NCBI RefSeq assembly: GCF_003226325.1
Contig: NZ_PDOD01000002.1
Coordinates: forward strand, 124,001-188,000
DNA from: Salipaludibacillus keqinensis
GTDB lineage: Bacteria > Bacillota > Bacilli > Bacillales > Salisediminibacteriaceae
Reading direction: 5' to 3'
Length of the DNA stretch: 64,000 bases
The notes under the pieces were generated by a model. It saw only the letters and a program-made list of their open reading frames with translations. It was not told where the DNA came from and did no database searches. Made by a program: the position numbers and the translations under genes. This document shows positions 17,175 through 26,578 of this stretch, piece after piece; positions within the stretch are counted from its first letter, which is position 1, and the number at the start of each line of letters is the position of its first letter.

Positions 17175-17768
17175 TTAATCTTTGTATCTTTCTATGAGAA
17201 CAGGTTGAACTTGCTCCCCTTTTAATGCATGTTCTATAGTTGCTGTAATCCTTGTCATGTCAGCGACGAGGGAGTTTGGTTTCTTAAAAGGATGGTCCTG
17301 ACCTAGAGGCACAAAATAAATATTTTTGGTGGACATTAATTTCATGATATTCACGCCATTTAACCCTAGAGCATCATTTGTAGACACGGCAATCACGACT
17401 GGCCGACCTGTTCGCATCGTCGCTTTAGCTCCCATTAAAACAGGTGAATCTGTGAGAGCATTAGCTAATTTACTCGTTGAATTTCCTGTTAATGGCGCGA
17501 TAATCATGCAATCCAAAGGTGTTTTCGGACCAAATGGCTCTGCTTTCACGATCGTATTTACGATAGGCTCTGGTGTAATTTCTCTGATTTTAGTTAGCCA
17601 TGAATCACTCGTACCAAACTTTGAATCTGTTGATTCCATTGTGTAGGATACAAATGGGGTCACCTTCGCCCCCATTTCTACAAGTTTTTCCATTTCGGGC
17701 AAAACTTCATGGTAAGTACAGTGAGATCCTGTTAGCCCAAACCCGATATGTTTTCCTTTCAATGTCAT
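17175..17768 (-). CDS. spoVFB: Dipicolinate synthase subunit B (flavoprotein)
   Basis: With SpoVFA it oxidises dihydrodipicolinate to dipicolinic acid in the mother cell, giving the spore core its calcium chelate. The 197-residue protein has the flavoprotein (PPC decarboxylase-like) fold: GFGLTGSHCTYHEVLPEME at the N-terminus, LDCMIIAPLTGNSTSKLANAL in the middle, and NIYFVPLGQDHPFKKPNS. Its ATG overlaps the spoVFA stop by 4 nt. Mother-cell, sigma-K-dependent expression is known for B. subtilis and inferred here. Confidence 0.95.
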   Translation of the reverse strand: MTLKGKHIGFGLTGSHCTYHEVLPEMEKLVEMGAKVTPFVSYTMESTDSKFGTSDSWLTKIREITPEPIVNTIVKAEPFGPKTPLDCMIIAPLTGNSTSKLANALTDSPVLMGAKATMRTGRPVVIAVSTNDALGLNGVNIMKLMSTKNIYFVPLGQDHPFKKPNSLVADMTRITATIEHALKGEQVQPVLIERYKD

Positions 17769-18670
17769 TTACCTTTGCCTCCTTCTTCCTTCTCCCATTG
17801 AGTTTTCAAAAGTGTTGATAATAAATTTGCTAATTGAACTCCAGCTGTCTTTGGTGCCACGAGTCCAGGAAGTCCAGGGGCTAAAAGAGCTTTCACTGCA
17901 CGTTTTTTAGCGAATTCGAAATTTGTCCCACCTGGATAAGCCGCAATATCTATAATGAAGGCGTGACTAGGCATTTTAGATATGACTTCTGATGTAATGA
18001 CAAGTGCTGGAATTGTATTGACGATCATATCTGCATCTTTAACCACATGAACTAATTCCTCAAGGGGGTATGGATCTAAGTTCATTTCATAAGCTCTAGC
18101 TCTAAGAGCGCCCTCTTTGGCTACGACTTTCACGTTGGCTCCTAGCGAATGAAACAATCTTGCAATTGTTGTACCGACCCTCCCAAACCCTGTAACCACG
18201 ACGTTTGAGCGATGAATCGTCACGTTCGTGTTTTGGATCGCAAGCATTAGGGTTCCTTCAGCTGTAGGAATAGAGTTGTATATGGCCAAATCGTCTCTAT
18301 TCATAAGTTCAATTAGTTCCCTATCCGTTTTCTTCACTAGCAAGCTTAATGTATCAGTTGAAATTCCAGTGTAAATTTTGGTTTTTTCAGGTGTATTTCC
18401 AAGCCATTTTTCAGTTAAATATAACTTTTCTCCTGAGAAAACACTATCGATCTCGTGATCATGTTTCATTCCATTTACTGGTAGAATAATGGCGTCAAGC
18501 TGACCAATCTGAATCGTAGCAAAGGAAGTCTTCTCCACACCTAAAAAACCGTCATCTAATTGATCGTATCCAATCAAATAAACCGTGGCATCTAATTTCG
18601 TTAATCGGCGAATCACTTCTATATAGCGTAAATCTCCACCAATGATTGCTATTTTCATGCCTGTTAACAC
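17765..18670 (-). CDS. spoVFA: Dipicolinate synthase subunit A (NAD(P)-binding)
   Basis: The 301-residue subunit carries two Rossmann-like elements: IAIIGGDLRYIEVIRRL at the N-terminus and VVTGFGRVGTTIARLFHSLG near residue 160. The start is GTG (MLTGMKIA...), as I recall for B. subtilis SpoVFA; the ATG four codons in has no ribosome site. It heads a two-gene sporulation unit with spoVFB and sits next to asd-dapG-dapA, which make the common precursor dihydrodipicolinate. Confidence 0.95.
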   Translation of the reverse strand: MLTGMKIAIIGGDLRYIEVIRRLTKLDATVYLIGYDQLDDGFLGVEKTSFATIQIGQLDAIILPVNGMKHDHEIDSVFSGEKLYLTEKWLGNTPEKTKIYTGISTDTLSLLVKKTDRELIELMNRDDLAIYNSIPTAEGTLMLAIQNTNVTIHRSNVVVTGFGRVGTTIARLFHSLGANVKVVAKEGALRARAYEMNLDPYPLEELVHVVKDADMIVNTIPALVITSEVISKMPSHAFIIDIAAYPGGTNFEFAKKRAVKALLAPGLPGLVAPKTAGVQLANLLSTLLKTQWEKEEGGKGK

Positions 18671-18735
18671 TTACTTCCCACTCCCCTCTCCTTAATTATG
18701 AAAGGGAATACAAGAGCCTTGCGACGTGCTCATCA

Positions 18736-18763
18736 CATCTTATGTGGGTAATAATGATTGGTG
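18736..18763 (-). promoter_or_regulatory. Candidate sigma-K promoter for spoVFA
   Basis: The minus strand has CACC (18760-18763) and, 15 bases on, CATAAGATG (18736-18744), close to the sigma-K pattern of an AC-containing -35 and CATAnnnTA. It is about 65 bases before the spoVFA start. The match is imperfect; the known sigma-K control of the family adds weight. Confidence 0.35.
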
Positions 18764-18793
18764 AATAGAAGTCATGTTTTGTTTCTTCACTCA

Positions 18794-18823
18794 CAAAAAA
18801 AGTGCCCCTAATGTTAGGGGCAC
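18794..18823 (-). terminator. Strong intrinsic terminator after ymxH
   Basis: GTGCCCCTAA and its complement form a perfect stem with a tiny loop (18802-18823), followed by seven T residues on the minus strand. It separates ymxH from spoVFA. Confidence 0.92.
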
Positions 18824-18841
18824 CCTCATACTTACTATCAA

Positions 18842-19078
18842 TCAATGTGGAACTTCAATAATGATCATATCTGCACCGATTTTTTTGATTTGATTCCAAT
18901 AGACAGTGACTTCTTTTTCTCGTTTTCCTAAACCAAACCACTTTAAAGTAGGAATGACAAAGGCTTCAATCTGTCCACTCTTCTCATCTATCATCAAATC
19001 TGTCTGACCCAAGACACCTAATCTTTCACCTTTGTGATAATCGATGATTTCCTTTTGACTAATTTCACTTAATCTCAT
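18842..19078 (-). CDS. ymxH: YlmC/YmxH family PRC-barrel protein
   Basis: A 78-residue protein with a single PRC-barrel: MRLSEISQKEIIDYHKGERLGVLGQ, a short acidic turn, and the strand AFVIPTLKWFGLGK. Such barrels often mediate protein or RNA contacts, but this one's role is unknown. It follows mlpA by 62 bases and ends at a strong terminator, as in B. subtilis. Confidence 0.88.
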   Translation of the reverse strand: MRLSEISQKEIIDYHKGERLGVLGQTDLMIDEKSGQIEAFVIPTLKWFGLGKREKEVTVYWNQIKKIGADMIIIEVPH

Positions 19079-19140
19079 GTGTACATCCCCCTCCGCTTTA
19101 TTACAAACTTATGCGCGGAGAGTCTAATGTTATTCACCGT

Positions 19141-20379
19141 TTATTGTAAAGATTTCGGTAATTGTCCGTCTGGACTAATTAATGTTAACGAAAAGTCGTT
19201 GGCAAAAATCTCTTCACCGACTTGTTTTACTTCTTCCATTGTCACTTCATCAATCGCTTTTGTAATTTCATCTAACGAACGATGTTTTCCAAGCAACAGT
19301 TCATTTTTTCCGTTACGGCTCATGCGGCTGTTTGTACTTTCAAGTGCTAACATGAGTCCGCCTTTTAACTGTTCTTTCCCATTCCTTAATTCTTTATCTG
19401 AGAGACCCATCTTACGAACATCTGTCAACGTATCCATGATAACATCATATACTTCGTCCAACTGATTTAGTGCAGATCCTGAATAAATAGTTAACATACC
19501 AGAATCTTTGAAAGCCGAGTGGTATGAAAATACTGAGTACGCTAAGCCGCGATTTTCTCTGATCTCTTGAAACAATCGGCTACTCATTGATCCACCTAAA
19601 GCATTATTCATAAGAATTAACGGATAAATACGATCATCTTCAATTGGATAACCATCAAATCCTAAACATAAATGGGCTTGTTCCGTATCTTTTTTACGGG
19701 CCATTTTTTCAGGAAGAAAGGATGGCTTCTCCAATTGAGTTGTATTCTTTTTCCTTTCAAGTGAAGCAAATAACTCTTGCACGTATTCCACAAAACTCTC
19801 ATCAACATTCCCGCAAATGGAAATAACGACATTTTCAGCATGGTAATATTGATCCATAAACGAAAACAAATCATCTGGTGAAAATGAAGATAAGGTTTGT
19901 TCCGTTCCTAGAATAGGGTATGCCAACGGATGATCACCGTAGCTGGCTTTGCTTAATAAGTCGTGTACTAAATCGTCCGGCGTATCTTCATACATCTTAA
20001 TTTCTTCTAACACAACGCCCTTTTCTTTTTCTAGTTCTTTTTTTTCAAAGATTGAATTAAAGTACATATCTGCAAGGACATCTACAGCATACTTAGCATG
20101 AGTATCTAACACTTTTGCATAATAGCATGTATATTCTTTAGACGTTAAAGCATTCACATGGCCGCCTATGGAATCAAATGATTCGGCAATTTCATGTGCA
20201 GATCTTTTTTTTGTTCCTTTAAAGAACATGTGCTCAATAAAATGAGATAATCCATTCTCATTCTTTTTCTCAAATCGAGATCCTGTACCTATCCAGATGC
20301 CTACAGATACAGAGCGAACAGTGTGATTTGGTTCGAATACGATACGCAAACCATTGTTGTTGACAAAGCGTTTAATCAC
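19141..20379 (-). CDS. mlpA: M16 family zinc peptidase MlpA (YmxG)
   Basis: A 412-residue insulinase-family peptidase with an intact zinc motif, HFIEHMFFKGT (HxxEH near residue 46), the distal Glu region EKGVVLEEIKMYEDTPDD, and the C-terminal RGLAYSVFSYHS motif. It resembles mitochondrial processing peptidase beta. The substrate is unknown here; related Bacillus proteins have been linked to control of protease production. The start is GTG with AGGAGG upstream. It follows ylxY and precedes ymxH. Confidence 0.92.
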   Translation of the reverse strand: MIKRFVNNNGLRIVFEPNHTVRSVSVGIWIGTGSRFEKKNENGLSHFIEHMFFKGTKKRSAHEIAESFDSIGGHVNALTSKEYTCYYAKVLDTHAKYAVDVLADMYFNSIFEKKELEKEKGVVLEEIKMYEDTPDDLVHDLLSKASYGDHPLAYPILGTEQTLSSFSPDDLFSFMDQYYHAENVVISICGNVDESFVEYVQELFASLERKKNTTQLEKPSFLPEKMARKKDTEQAHLCLGFDGYPIEDDRIYPLILMNNALGGSMSSRLFQEIRENRGLAYSVFSYHSAFKDSGMLTIYSGSALNQLDEVYDVIMDTLTDVRKMGLSDKELRNGKEQLKGGLMLALESTNSRMSRNGKNELLLGKHRSLDEITKAIDEVTMEEVKQVGEEIFANDFSLTLISPDGQLPKSLQ

Positions 20380-20468
20380 GTAAAATCCTCCTACGATGTT
20401 TCATATATTATATAGCAATGTTCGTCGCCACTTTTCTCAAGAACCTCTTACAGCGTTTGTTCTTCAAA

Positions 20469-21422
20469 CTATCGTTGTTCATTCAATACTTCAGACAGAG
20501 TTCCTGCCCTTAGTTCCTTTTGATTGATTCCTTCTATCATCTTTTCTAACCCGTTTACAGCAGAAGCAGTAGGATGCATTAAGATCAGAGACCCAGGTTC
20601 GACATTTGAAACCACACGATCTGCCATCTGAAAAGGGTCTGGTTTTTTCCAATCAACGGTGTCTACCGTCCATAATACAGTATACATATCTAAATCTCTA
20701 GCGATCTTCACTACTTCCCCGTGAAAACTGCCACTTGGAGGAGCAAACCATTGAGGTGTCACATTTAGTGCAGCTTCAATTACTTCATTGGTACGTGTCA
20801 TTTCATCATGAATTCGTTCTCTTGAAAGCTTTTGAAGATCTGGATGTGAGTAGGCATGATTTCCTATTTCATGACCTTCTTCTTTTATCATCATAGCAAG
20901 ATTAGGGTTATTTTTCACCCATGATCCATCTAGGAAAAAAGTGGCCTGAATTTGATGTTTATGAAAGATCTTCAGCAACTGAGGTAAGTACTCATTTCCC
21001 CATGAGACATTGACCATGAAGCCAACCATAGGTTTTTCGCTGTTTCCTCTGTAGATCGGCTCTGGAGGTAAATCTTTCAACGTTATTTCTGGAGGAATTT
21101 CTTGAAAGACAAGTTGACTTTCTTGAAACCTATCTTGTTCCTTCATCTTTTCAAAGGATTTCTGTACATCGATTCTTCGACCACTATACCCTGGCACCGC
21201 CTTCCAAACAGGATCTACTTTAGCATCTATTGGTGCCTCATCTAATTGTTGTTTATATTTGAGAATTTCCATATATAAAGGGTTCTCTTCTTTCATGACT
21301 TGTTCAGCCTGGCCCCTTGTCTCTATGACATAGTTACTCGTAAATGGATTTTGACCAGCGGCAATCGTCATTGTCATTAACAGAAAAAAAGTACCAGCTT
21401 GCACAAAGGCTCGTTTCAGCAT
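20469..21422 (-). CDS. ylxY: YlxY-like exported polysaccharide deacetylase-fold protein
   Basis: A 317-residue protein with an N-terminal signal peptide (MLKRAFVQAGTFFLLMTMTI) and a NodB domain in the C-terminal 190 residues. The His-box HAYSHPDLQKLS and the APPSGSF motif remain, but where active members have the TFDD aspartates this protein reads VNVSWGNEY, so catalysis is doubtful. I use the ATG at 21422 because GGAGG is seven bases upstream; the preceding ATG abuts it. It lies between pnp and mlpA as in B. subtilis. The sporulation or cell-wall role is unproven. Confidence 0.85.
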   Translation of the reverse strand: MLKRAFVQAGTFFLLMTMTIAAGQNPFTSNYVIETRGQAEQVMKEENPLYMEILKYKQQLDEAPIDAKVDPVWKAVPGYSGRRIDVQKSFEKMKEQDRFQESQLVFQEIPPEITLKDLPPEPIYRGNSEKPMVGFMVNVSWGNEYLPQLLKIFHKHQIQATFFLDGSWVKNNPNLAMMIKEEGHEIGNHAYSHPDLQKLSRERIHDEMTRTNEVIEAALNVTPQWFAPPSGSFHGEVVKIARDLDMYTVLWTVDTVDWKKPDPFQMADRVVSNVEPGSLILMHPTASAVNGLEKMIEGINQKELRAGTLSEVLNEQR

Positions 21423-21580
21423 TATCATACCTCCTCATTAAAAGGATTATGCTGAAACTGGACAAGGTAGAACTTTAGAGACTATTATCCACCGCAACGT
21501 TATGTAGAACCAACACTCTCTTTTTATGTAAGACTAAAATGTGCTTATACGGACAGAATTCTTCTGAAATGAATAGAATC

Positions 21581-21612
21581 AAAAAAGAGCTGCATGAGAA
21601 TTCATACAGCCC
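21581..21612 (-). terminator. Intrinsic terminator after pnp
   Basis: On the minus strand GGGCTGTATGA pairs with TCATGCAGCTC (wobble pairs included) followed by TTTTTT. It is 15 bases past the pnp stop and isolates ylxY. Confidence 0.8.
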
Positions 21613-21626
21613 TTATTTATAAATTC

Positions 21627-23720
21627 TTATTTCGTTTCATCTTGCAATAAAACTTTGCGAGATAAGTTTACGCGACCTTGGTTGTCGACTTCAGTAACTT
21701 TTACCATGATCTCATCACCGATAGCAACAACGTCTTCAACTTTTCCAACACGCTCCTTGGCTAGTTGAGAGATGTGGACAAGACCATCTTTACCTTTGAA
21801 AAGTTCAACAAACGCACCGAATTTTTCAATTCGCTTCACTTTTCCTAAGTATGTCTCGCCAACTTCAACTTCTCTTACAATATCTTCAATTGTTTTTTTA
21901 GCTTTGTTATTCATTTCTTGGTCTAGGGAAGAAATATAGACCTTACCATCTTGCTCTATATCGATCTTAACTCCTGTTTCTTCAATGATTTGATTGATAA
22001 TTTTTCCGCTTGGTCCAATAACATCGCGAATCTTATCAGGGTGAATCCTCATCGTTAAGATCTTCGGAGCATAAGCATTTAATTCAGTGCGAGGCTCTGC
22101 AATAGCCGAAAGCATATTTTCTAAAATAGCTAAGCGTCCTTCTTTAGCTTGTGATAGAGCTTCAACTAAAACTTCTTTATTGATGCCATCAATTTTTATA
22201 TCCATTTGAATTGCAGTTATACCTTTAGAGGTACCTGCGACCTTGAAGTCCATATCTCCAAGAGCATCTTCCATCCCTTGAATATCGGTAAGAACAGTCA
22301 TGTCTTCTCCGTGCTTCACAAGCCCCATAGCAATACCTGCCACAGGAGAAGTTAGCGGAACACCTGCTGCCATCATAGCTAACGTACTTGCACAAATACT
22401 TGCTTGAGAAGTTGAACCATTCGATTCAAGAACTTCAGATACAAGACGAATCGTGTACGGGAATACTTCTTCAGAAGGAATGACTTTCTCTAATGCCCGT
22501 TCTCCTAGAGCACCATGTCCAATCTCACGTCGACCTGGACCACGGATTGGTCCCGTTTCACCAACACTAAATAATGGGAAGTTATAGTGGTGCATAAATC
22601 GTTTAGATTCTTCAATTCCTAATCCGTCCAGTACTTGAACATCACCTAAAGCGCCTAAAGTACATACACTTAGTGCTTGAGTTTGCCCTCGAGTAAACAA
22701 GCCAGATCCATGAGTACGTTGCAAGATATCAATCTCTGAAGCTAATGAGCGGATTTCATCCTTTTTACGACCATCAGGACGAATATTGTCTTTCGTAATT
22801 AACTTACGAACACAGTCTTTAAGTAATTTATTGAGAACTTCTTTAGCGTCTTTCGTACGATCGTTTTCCTCATCAGCATAATCTTCTATAACTTCGTCAA
22901 ATACTGCTTTGATTGCTTCTTCACGAGCACCTTTTTCTACAACAGTCGCTGCATTAATTAGTTTTCCTTCTGCTTTTTCACGGATTTCTGCTTCTAATTC
23001 AGCGTCTAAGGTTAGAAGTTGAACTTCCATTTTTGTCTTACCGACTTTAGCGATAATCTCTTCTTGGAAAGCAACCAATTTCTTAATCTCATCATGGCCG
23101 TACATAATGGCATCTAAAATCGTTTCTTCTGGCACTTCATTTGCACCAGCTTCAACCATGTTAATCGCATCTTTCGTACCAGCGACGATCAAGTCAATTT
23201 CACTTTTTTCCATTTGGTCTGTGCTTGGATTAATGATAAATTGACCATCAATAAGTCCAACCGTTACCCCTGCAATCGGTCCGTCGAAAGGAATATCTGA
23301 AATAGACAAAGCCAAAGATGATCCAAGCATCGCAGTCATTTCAGGTGAACAGTTTTGATCATTACTCATGACCATGCTGATTACTTGTACATCATTACGG
23401 AATCCGTCTGGAAATAGCGGACGAACAGGTCGGTCAATTAAACGGCTAGTTAACACCGCGTGATCACTTGGACGACCTTCTCGTTTGATAAAGCCACCCG
23501 GAATTTTACCTGCGGCATATAATCGCTCTTCGTAGTTAACAGTTAATGGGAAGAAAGGTAGGTCTTTCGGCTCTTTAGAACCTGTTGCTGTGGAAAGTAC
23601 TGACGTATCTCCGTACCGTACCATTGCAGCCCCGTTTGCTTGCTTTGCAAATTGGCCTACTTCCACAGTCAATATTCGTCCAGCCCACTCCATAGAAAAA
23701 ATTTGTTTTTCTTGATTCAT
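21627..23720 (-). CDS. pnp: Polyribonucleotide nucleotidyltransferase (PNPase)
   Basis: PNPase degrades RNA phosphorolytically from the 3' end and can add tails. The protein (697 aa from the ATG at 23720, [14 protein letters not shown]...) has two RNase PH cores (about 5-230 and 310-540; [12 protein letters not shown] and the catalytic core [19 protein letters not shown]), then a KH domain ([21 protein letters not shown]) and an S1 domain ([26 protein letters not shown]). An upstream TTG is in frame but leaves the GAGAGGAG site within the coding region. It has a long 5' leader and ends at a terminator. Confidence 0.97.
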   Translation of the reverse strand: MNQEKQIFSMEWAGRILTVEVGQFAKQANGAAMVRYGDTSVLSTATGSKEPKDLPFFPLTVNYEERLYAAGKIPGGFIKREGRPSDHAVLTSRLIDRPVRPLFPDGFRNDVQVISMVMSNDQNCSPEMTAMLGSSLALSISDIPFDGPIAGVTVGLIDGQFIINPSTDQMEKSEIDLIVAGTKDAINMVEAGANEVPEETILDAIMYGHDEIKKLVAFQEEIIAKVGKTKMEVQLLTLDAELEAEIREKAEGKLINAATVVEKGAREEAIKAVFDEVIEDYADEENDRTKDAKEVLNKLLKDCVRKLITKDNIRPDGRKKDEIRSLASEIDILQRTHGSGLFTRGQTQALSVCTLGALGDVQVLDGLGIEESKRFMHHYNFPLFSVGETGPIRGPGRREIGHGALGERALEKVIPSEEVFPYTIRLVSEVLESNGSTSQASICASTLAMMAAGVPLTSPVAGIAMGLVKHGEDMTVLTDIQGMEDALGDMDFKVAGTSKGITAIQMDIKIDGINKEVLVEALSQAKEGRLAILENMLSAIAEPRTELNAYAPKILTMRIHPDKIRDVIGPSGKIINQIIEETGVKIDIEQDGKVYISSLDQEMNNKAKKTIEDIVREVEVGETYLGKVKRIEKFGAFVELFKGKDGLVHISQLAKERVGKVEDVVAIGDEIMVKVTEVDNQGRVNLSRKVLLQDETK

Positions 23721-24156
23721 ATTATTTATTGCTCCTCTCAAAATTGAAATCCTTGTTTAATATAATTATTCGCTTTTTTGTATGTATTAAACCTGATGTA
23801 TGATCAGAAAAGCGTAAAAATGGTGTGATTTGTAGTTAAAATTATCTATTAAAACTCTTTATTAGAAAGGTATTTACATTTATACCCTAGCTTTTATATC
23901 ATATCAGAAAATATCAGGTTTCGAAATAGTCTATTTCATAGAGGATGCTTGTTCTATTTAAATCACTGTTGAACTTATATGAGCATTTCCAATTCCGGCT
24001 CAAGTGCTACCACGAGGCTGACACGAGAACACGATTTTTACCACAGGATTTTCGGGAAAATACGCTATCAACATTATATATATCACAAATCCTAATTCTA
24101 CAGCCTACTTAAAAATAAACATAAAGAAAAAGCGGGAGAATCTCCCGCTTTCGTAA
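23721..24156. other. Intergenic region between rpsO and pnp
   Basis: The longest gap in the window (436 bases). It contains the rpsO terminator (24125-24151), a TGATATAAA extended -10 candidate on the minus strand (23893-23901), and a nested stem-loop in the presumed pnp leader: CGCTTTT/AAAAGCG (23771-23777 with 23808-23814) enclosing CTGAT/ATCAG. I see nothing convincing in 23940-24120. Confidence 0.5.
24125..24151 (-). terminator. Strong intrinsic terminator after rpsO
   Basis: AGCGGGAGA and its complement (24131-24149) make a perfect stem, followed by TTTTTC on the minus strand, immediately after the rpsO stop. Confidence 0.92.
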
Positions 24157-24426
24157 TTATCGACGAAGACCAAGCTTGTCGACAAGTTGACGGTAACGAG
24201 TAACATCTTTATTACGTAAATACGTAAGTAGGTTACGGCGTTGACCGACCATTTTCAAAAGGCCACGACGTGAATGGTGATCCTTTTTGTGTGTGCGCAA
24301 ATGTTCGTTTAACGTAGTAATTTGCTCCGTAAGGATAGCTACCTGAACTTCAGGAGAACCAGTATCATTCTCATGAGTTTTGAATTGACCAATAATTTCG
24401 TTCTTTCTTTCTTGAGTTAATGCCAT
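24157..24426 (-). CDS. rpsO: 30S ribosomal protein S15
   Basis: An 89-residue S15: [36 protein letters not shown], with the [19 protein letters not shown] core that binds the 16S rRNA three-way junction. The length is exactly that usual for the family. It is monocistronic, with a good promoter, a structured leader and its own terminator. In several bacteria S15 represses its own translation by binding the leader. Confidence 0.98.
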   Translation of the reverse strand: MALTQERKNEIIGQFKTHENDTGSPEVQVAILTEQITTLNEHLRTHKKDHHSRRGLLKMVGQRRNLLTYLRNKDVTRYRQLVDKLGLRR

Positions 24427-24507
24427 CCTGTTCCACCTCCTTCTATTTCAATCCCCAATTGCTGAGCATACGTTGGTGACTCGTATTGCCAAGCATTGGT
24501 TCCTAAC
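24427..24507 (-). promoter_or_regulatory. Structured rpsO leader (candidate S15 autoregulatory element)
   Basis: The leader predicted from the promoter at 24515-24543 is about 80 nt. It can form an outer stem CCAAT/ATTGG (24495-24499 with 24455-24459) enclosing GCAATACG/CGTATGC (24482-24489 with 24466-24472, one bulge). It lies just before the AGGAGGTGG site of rpsO. Confidence 0.45.
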
Positions 24508-24514
24508 ATAGTAC

Positions 24515-24543
24515 ATCATACTAGTTTTCATCATAAATTTCAA
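24515..24543 (-). promoter_or_regulatory. Sigma-A promoter for rpsO
   Basis: On the minus strand TTGAAA (24538-24543), exactly 17 bases, and TATGAT (24515-24520). Both hexamers are within one or two changes of consensus. Confidence 0.7.
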
Positions 24544-24604
24544 GTTTTTTTGCAAGAAATTCGTCCTTCACCGAGGGAAAGAGTCTTTTCACTCGTTTGA
24601 ATAA

Positions 24605-25540
24605 CTAATAAAACTGTTGAGCCTTTTCAATATCAGCGCTAATTTGTTTTTTCAGCCCTTCGATTGAGTCAAATTTCTCTTCTCCTCTAATCCTTCCTAG
24701 AAATACAACTTGAACATGCTCATCGTATAAATTTTCATTGAAATTCAATACATGCACTTCAATTGTTGGTTTGAGAGGGGATTTGTCATGAAATGTAGGC
24801 TTATACCCAACGTTACAAACACTAGGGAGATTAGCACGGCCCTGAGAGATTAACATGCACGCATAGACCCCTTTAGCTGGAACCACAGTTCTCTCTACTG
24901 GATCAATGTTAGCTGTTGGGAAGCCAATCGTTCGACCTCGCTTTTCCCCGTGAACCACTTTTCCAGATATATTGAATGGTCTGCCTAAATAGTCGTTCAC
25001 TTTACTCATATTCCCTTCGTTCAAAGCTTGGCGAATCTCTGTTGAACTGATCTTTTCATCACCATGTGATACTTGGTCAACGACCGAATGCGAAAATTGA
25101 CTTCTGGAATGGAACGGCAGTGTCTCCATTGTCCCTTTGCCCAAACGGCCATATGAGTAATCAAACCCCGCAACAACATGCTTCACATTTAAGTCTATTA
25201 AATATTGATCAACAAATTGCTGAGGAGATAGATCAGCAAAAAAACGATCGAAAGTAACAATAAATAAATAATCGATCCCCATCTCTTCCATCAGTTCTAT
25301 TTTCTCAGGAAGAGGAGACAAATATTGAATCGTATGTTGTTCTTCTTTTCTTAAGACCTCTTTCGGATGAGGAAAAAAAGTCATCACTGCTGATTTGATA
25401 TTTCGTTTCTTAGCTTCGCTTTTGGCCACGTCAATTACTTTTTGATGTCCTCGGTGTACGCCATCAAAAAAACCGAGAGCTACAACCGTATCTGGAAGAG
25501 TCAAAGGAGCATGTGGGTGTTTTAAACGTATGATTTCCAA
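24605..25540 (-). CDS. ribC: Bifunctional riboflavin kinase / FMN adenylyltransferase
   Basis: It makes FMN and then FAD from riboflavin. The N-terminal nucleotidyltransferase domain shows ALGFFDGVHRGHQKVI and the SSTEIRQAL motif; the C-terminal kinase domain shows GRPFNISGKVVHGEKRGRTIGFPTANI. I favour a TTG start at 25538-25540 (311 aa, MEIIRLKHPHA...), with AGGTGG six bases upstream; the longer ATG frame to 25570 has no ribosome site. It follows truB by 37 bases (from this start), as in B. subtilis. Confidence 0.94.
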   Translation of the reverse strand: MEIIRLKHPHAPLTLPDTVVALGFFDGVHRGHQKVIDVAKSEAKKRNIKSAVMTFFPHPKEVLRKEEQHTIQYLSPLPEKIELMEEMGIDYLFIVTFDRFFADLSPQQFVDQYLIDLNVKHVVAGFDYSYGRLGKGTMETLPFHSRSQFSHSVVDQVSHGDEKISSTEIRQALNEGNMSKVNDYLGRPFNISGKVVHGEKRGRTIGFPTANIDPVERTVVPAKGVYACMLISQGRANLPSVCNVGYKPTFHDKSPLKPTIEVHVLNFNENLYDEHVQVVFLGRIRGEEKFDSIEGLKKQISADIEKAQQFY

Positions 25541-25577
25541 TGGTGCCACCTCATTTATTTCTATACTCATTCAGTTA

Positions 25578-26513
25578 TTAACTACGAATCGTTCTTATCA
25601 TTTTTTCTGGTTTCATTTTCCCTGCCCGTTTCTCGTCCCTTTTATAAAGGGCAAGGCATTCCCCTTGTTGATTATACAAAGCCCACACGGATTCGTCTAC
25701 ATTTGACACTTCCTCTGGAATGGAGAGGATGGCTCCTTGAAGAATTCGCTCCTCCATGTTCTCATCAACTTTCAAAACCGGAAACATGGATAAAGCTGTT
25801 TCGATTGAAATGAGACATTCCTCTTCCTCTTCACGTTCAACTGCTTCATCTAGTTTCTCAAGGGTCAGGCAATCTTTTCTTTGAAATGATCCTGAAGACT
25901 CTCTAATTAAATGAGACATGTGAGCCGGAAATCCAAGCTTTTCACCGATCGTTACAGATAGTGTTCGTATATAAGTACCCTTACTACAAACGGCTCTAAA
26001 GGAAAAAGAAACGGTGCCGTCTTCATTTCTGCGAGGGTCTGATAGTAACTCTAACTGATAGATGGTGATCATGCGGCTAGGTCGTTCTACTTCGATCCCT
26101 TCTCTAGCATATTCGTATAATTTTTTTCCTTTTACTTTCACAGCTGAATACATAGGTGGTGTTTGCTCCAAAGGACCTATGAGACTGGTCAAAACAGAAG
26201 AAGCCTCTTCTGTTGAGATGAGACGATCTACAGATAACTGGTTCACCATGTCCCCAGAAGAATCTTCTGTAGTCGTTGAGAAGCCTAAAGTTACTTCACC
26301 AATATACGTTTTATCGTTGGCAGTTAAATACTCGACGATTTTCGTTGCTCTCCCTATGCAAACAGGAAGAACCCCTTCAACATCTGGGTCCAGTGTTCCG
26401 GTGTGTCCCGCTTTTTTTGTACCAAATCTTTTCCCTACTTCTTTCACTGCCGTGAAAGATGTCATCCCTGCTGGTTTCCATAATGGAAACACGCCCATTA
26501 ATTCTCGATTCAT
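25578..26513 (-). CDS. truB: tRNA pseudouridine(55) synthase
   Basis: TruB makes pseudouridine 55 in the T-arm of tRNAs. The protein (311 aa from the ATG at 26513) has the N-terminal MGVFPLWKPAGMTS, the catalytic Asp in KAGHTGTLDPDVEGVLPVC, and the CSKGTYIRTL motif. The upstream in-frame ATG at 26540 would swallow the GGAGG site, so the internal ATG is preferred. A terminator hairpin separates it from rbfA, and ribC follows. Confidence 0.95.
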   Translation of the reverse strand: MNRELMGVFPLWKPAGMTSFTAVKEVGKRFGTKKAGHTGTLDPDVEGVLPVCIGRATKIVEYLTANDKTYIGEVTLGFSTTTEDSSGDMVNQLSVDRLISTEEASSVLTSLIGPLEQTPPMYSAVKVKGKKLYEYAREGIEVERPSRMITIYQLELLSDPRRNEDGTVSFSFRAVCSKGTYIRTLSVTIGEKLGFPAHMSHLIRESSGSFQRKDCLTLEKLDEAVEREEEEECLISIETALSMFPVLKVDENMEERILQGAILSIPEEVSNVDESVWALYNQQGECLALYKRDEKRAGKMKPEKMIRTIRS

Positions 26514-26545
26514 ATGATCATTCCGCCTCCAAATATGCATAGAGA

Positions 26546-26575
26546 AAAGAGGATAGAGTTGACTCTACCCTCTTT
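26546..26575 (-). terminator. Terminator-like hairpin between rbfA and truB
   Basis: On the minus strand GAGGGTAGAGT pairs with ACTCTATCCTC around CA, followed by TTTTCTC. It starts a few bases past the rbfA stop. The T run is short, so read-through into truB is possible. Confidence 0.7.
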
Positions 26576-26578
26576 CTA

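Noticed and set aside
26062-26517. 151-codon plus-strand open frame
   Set aside because: Antisense to truB with no recognisable domain or upstream ribosome site.
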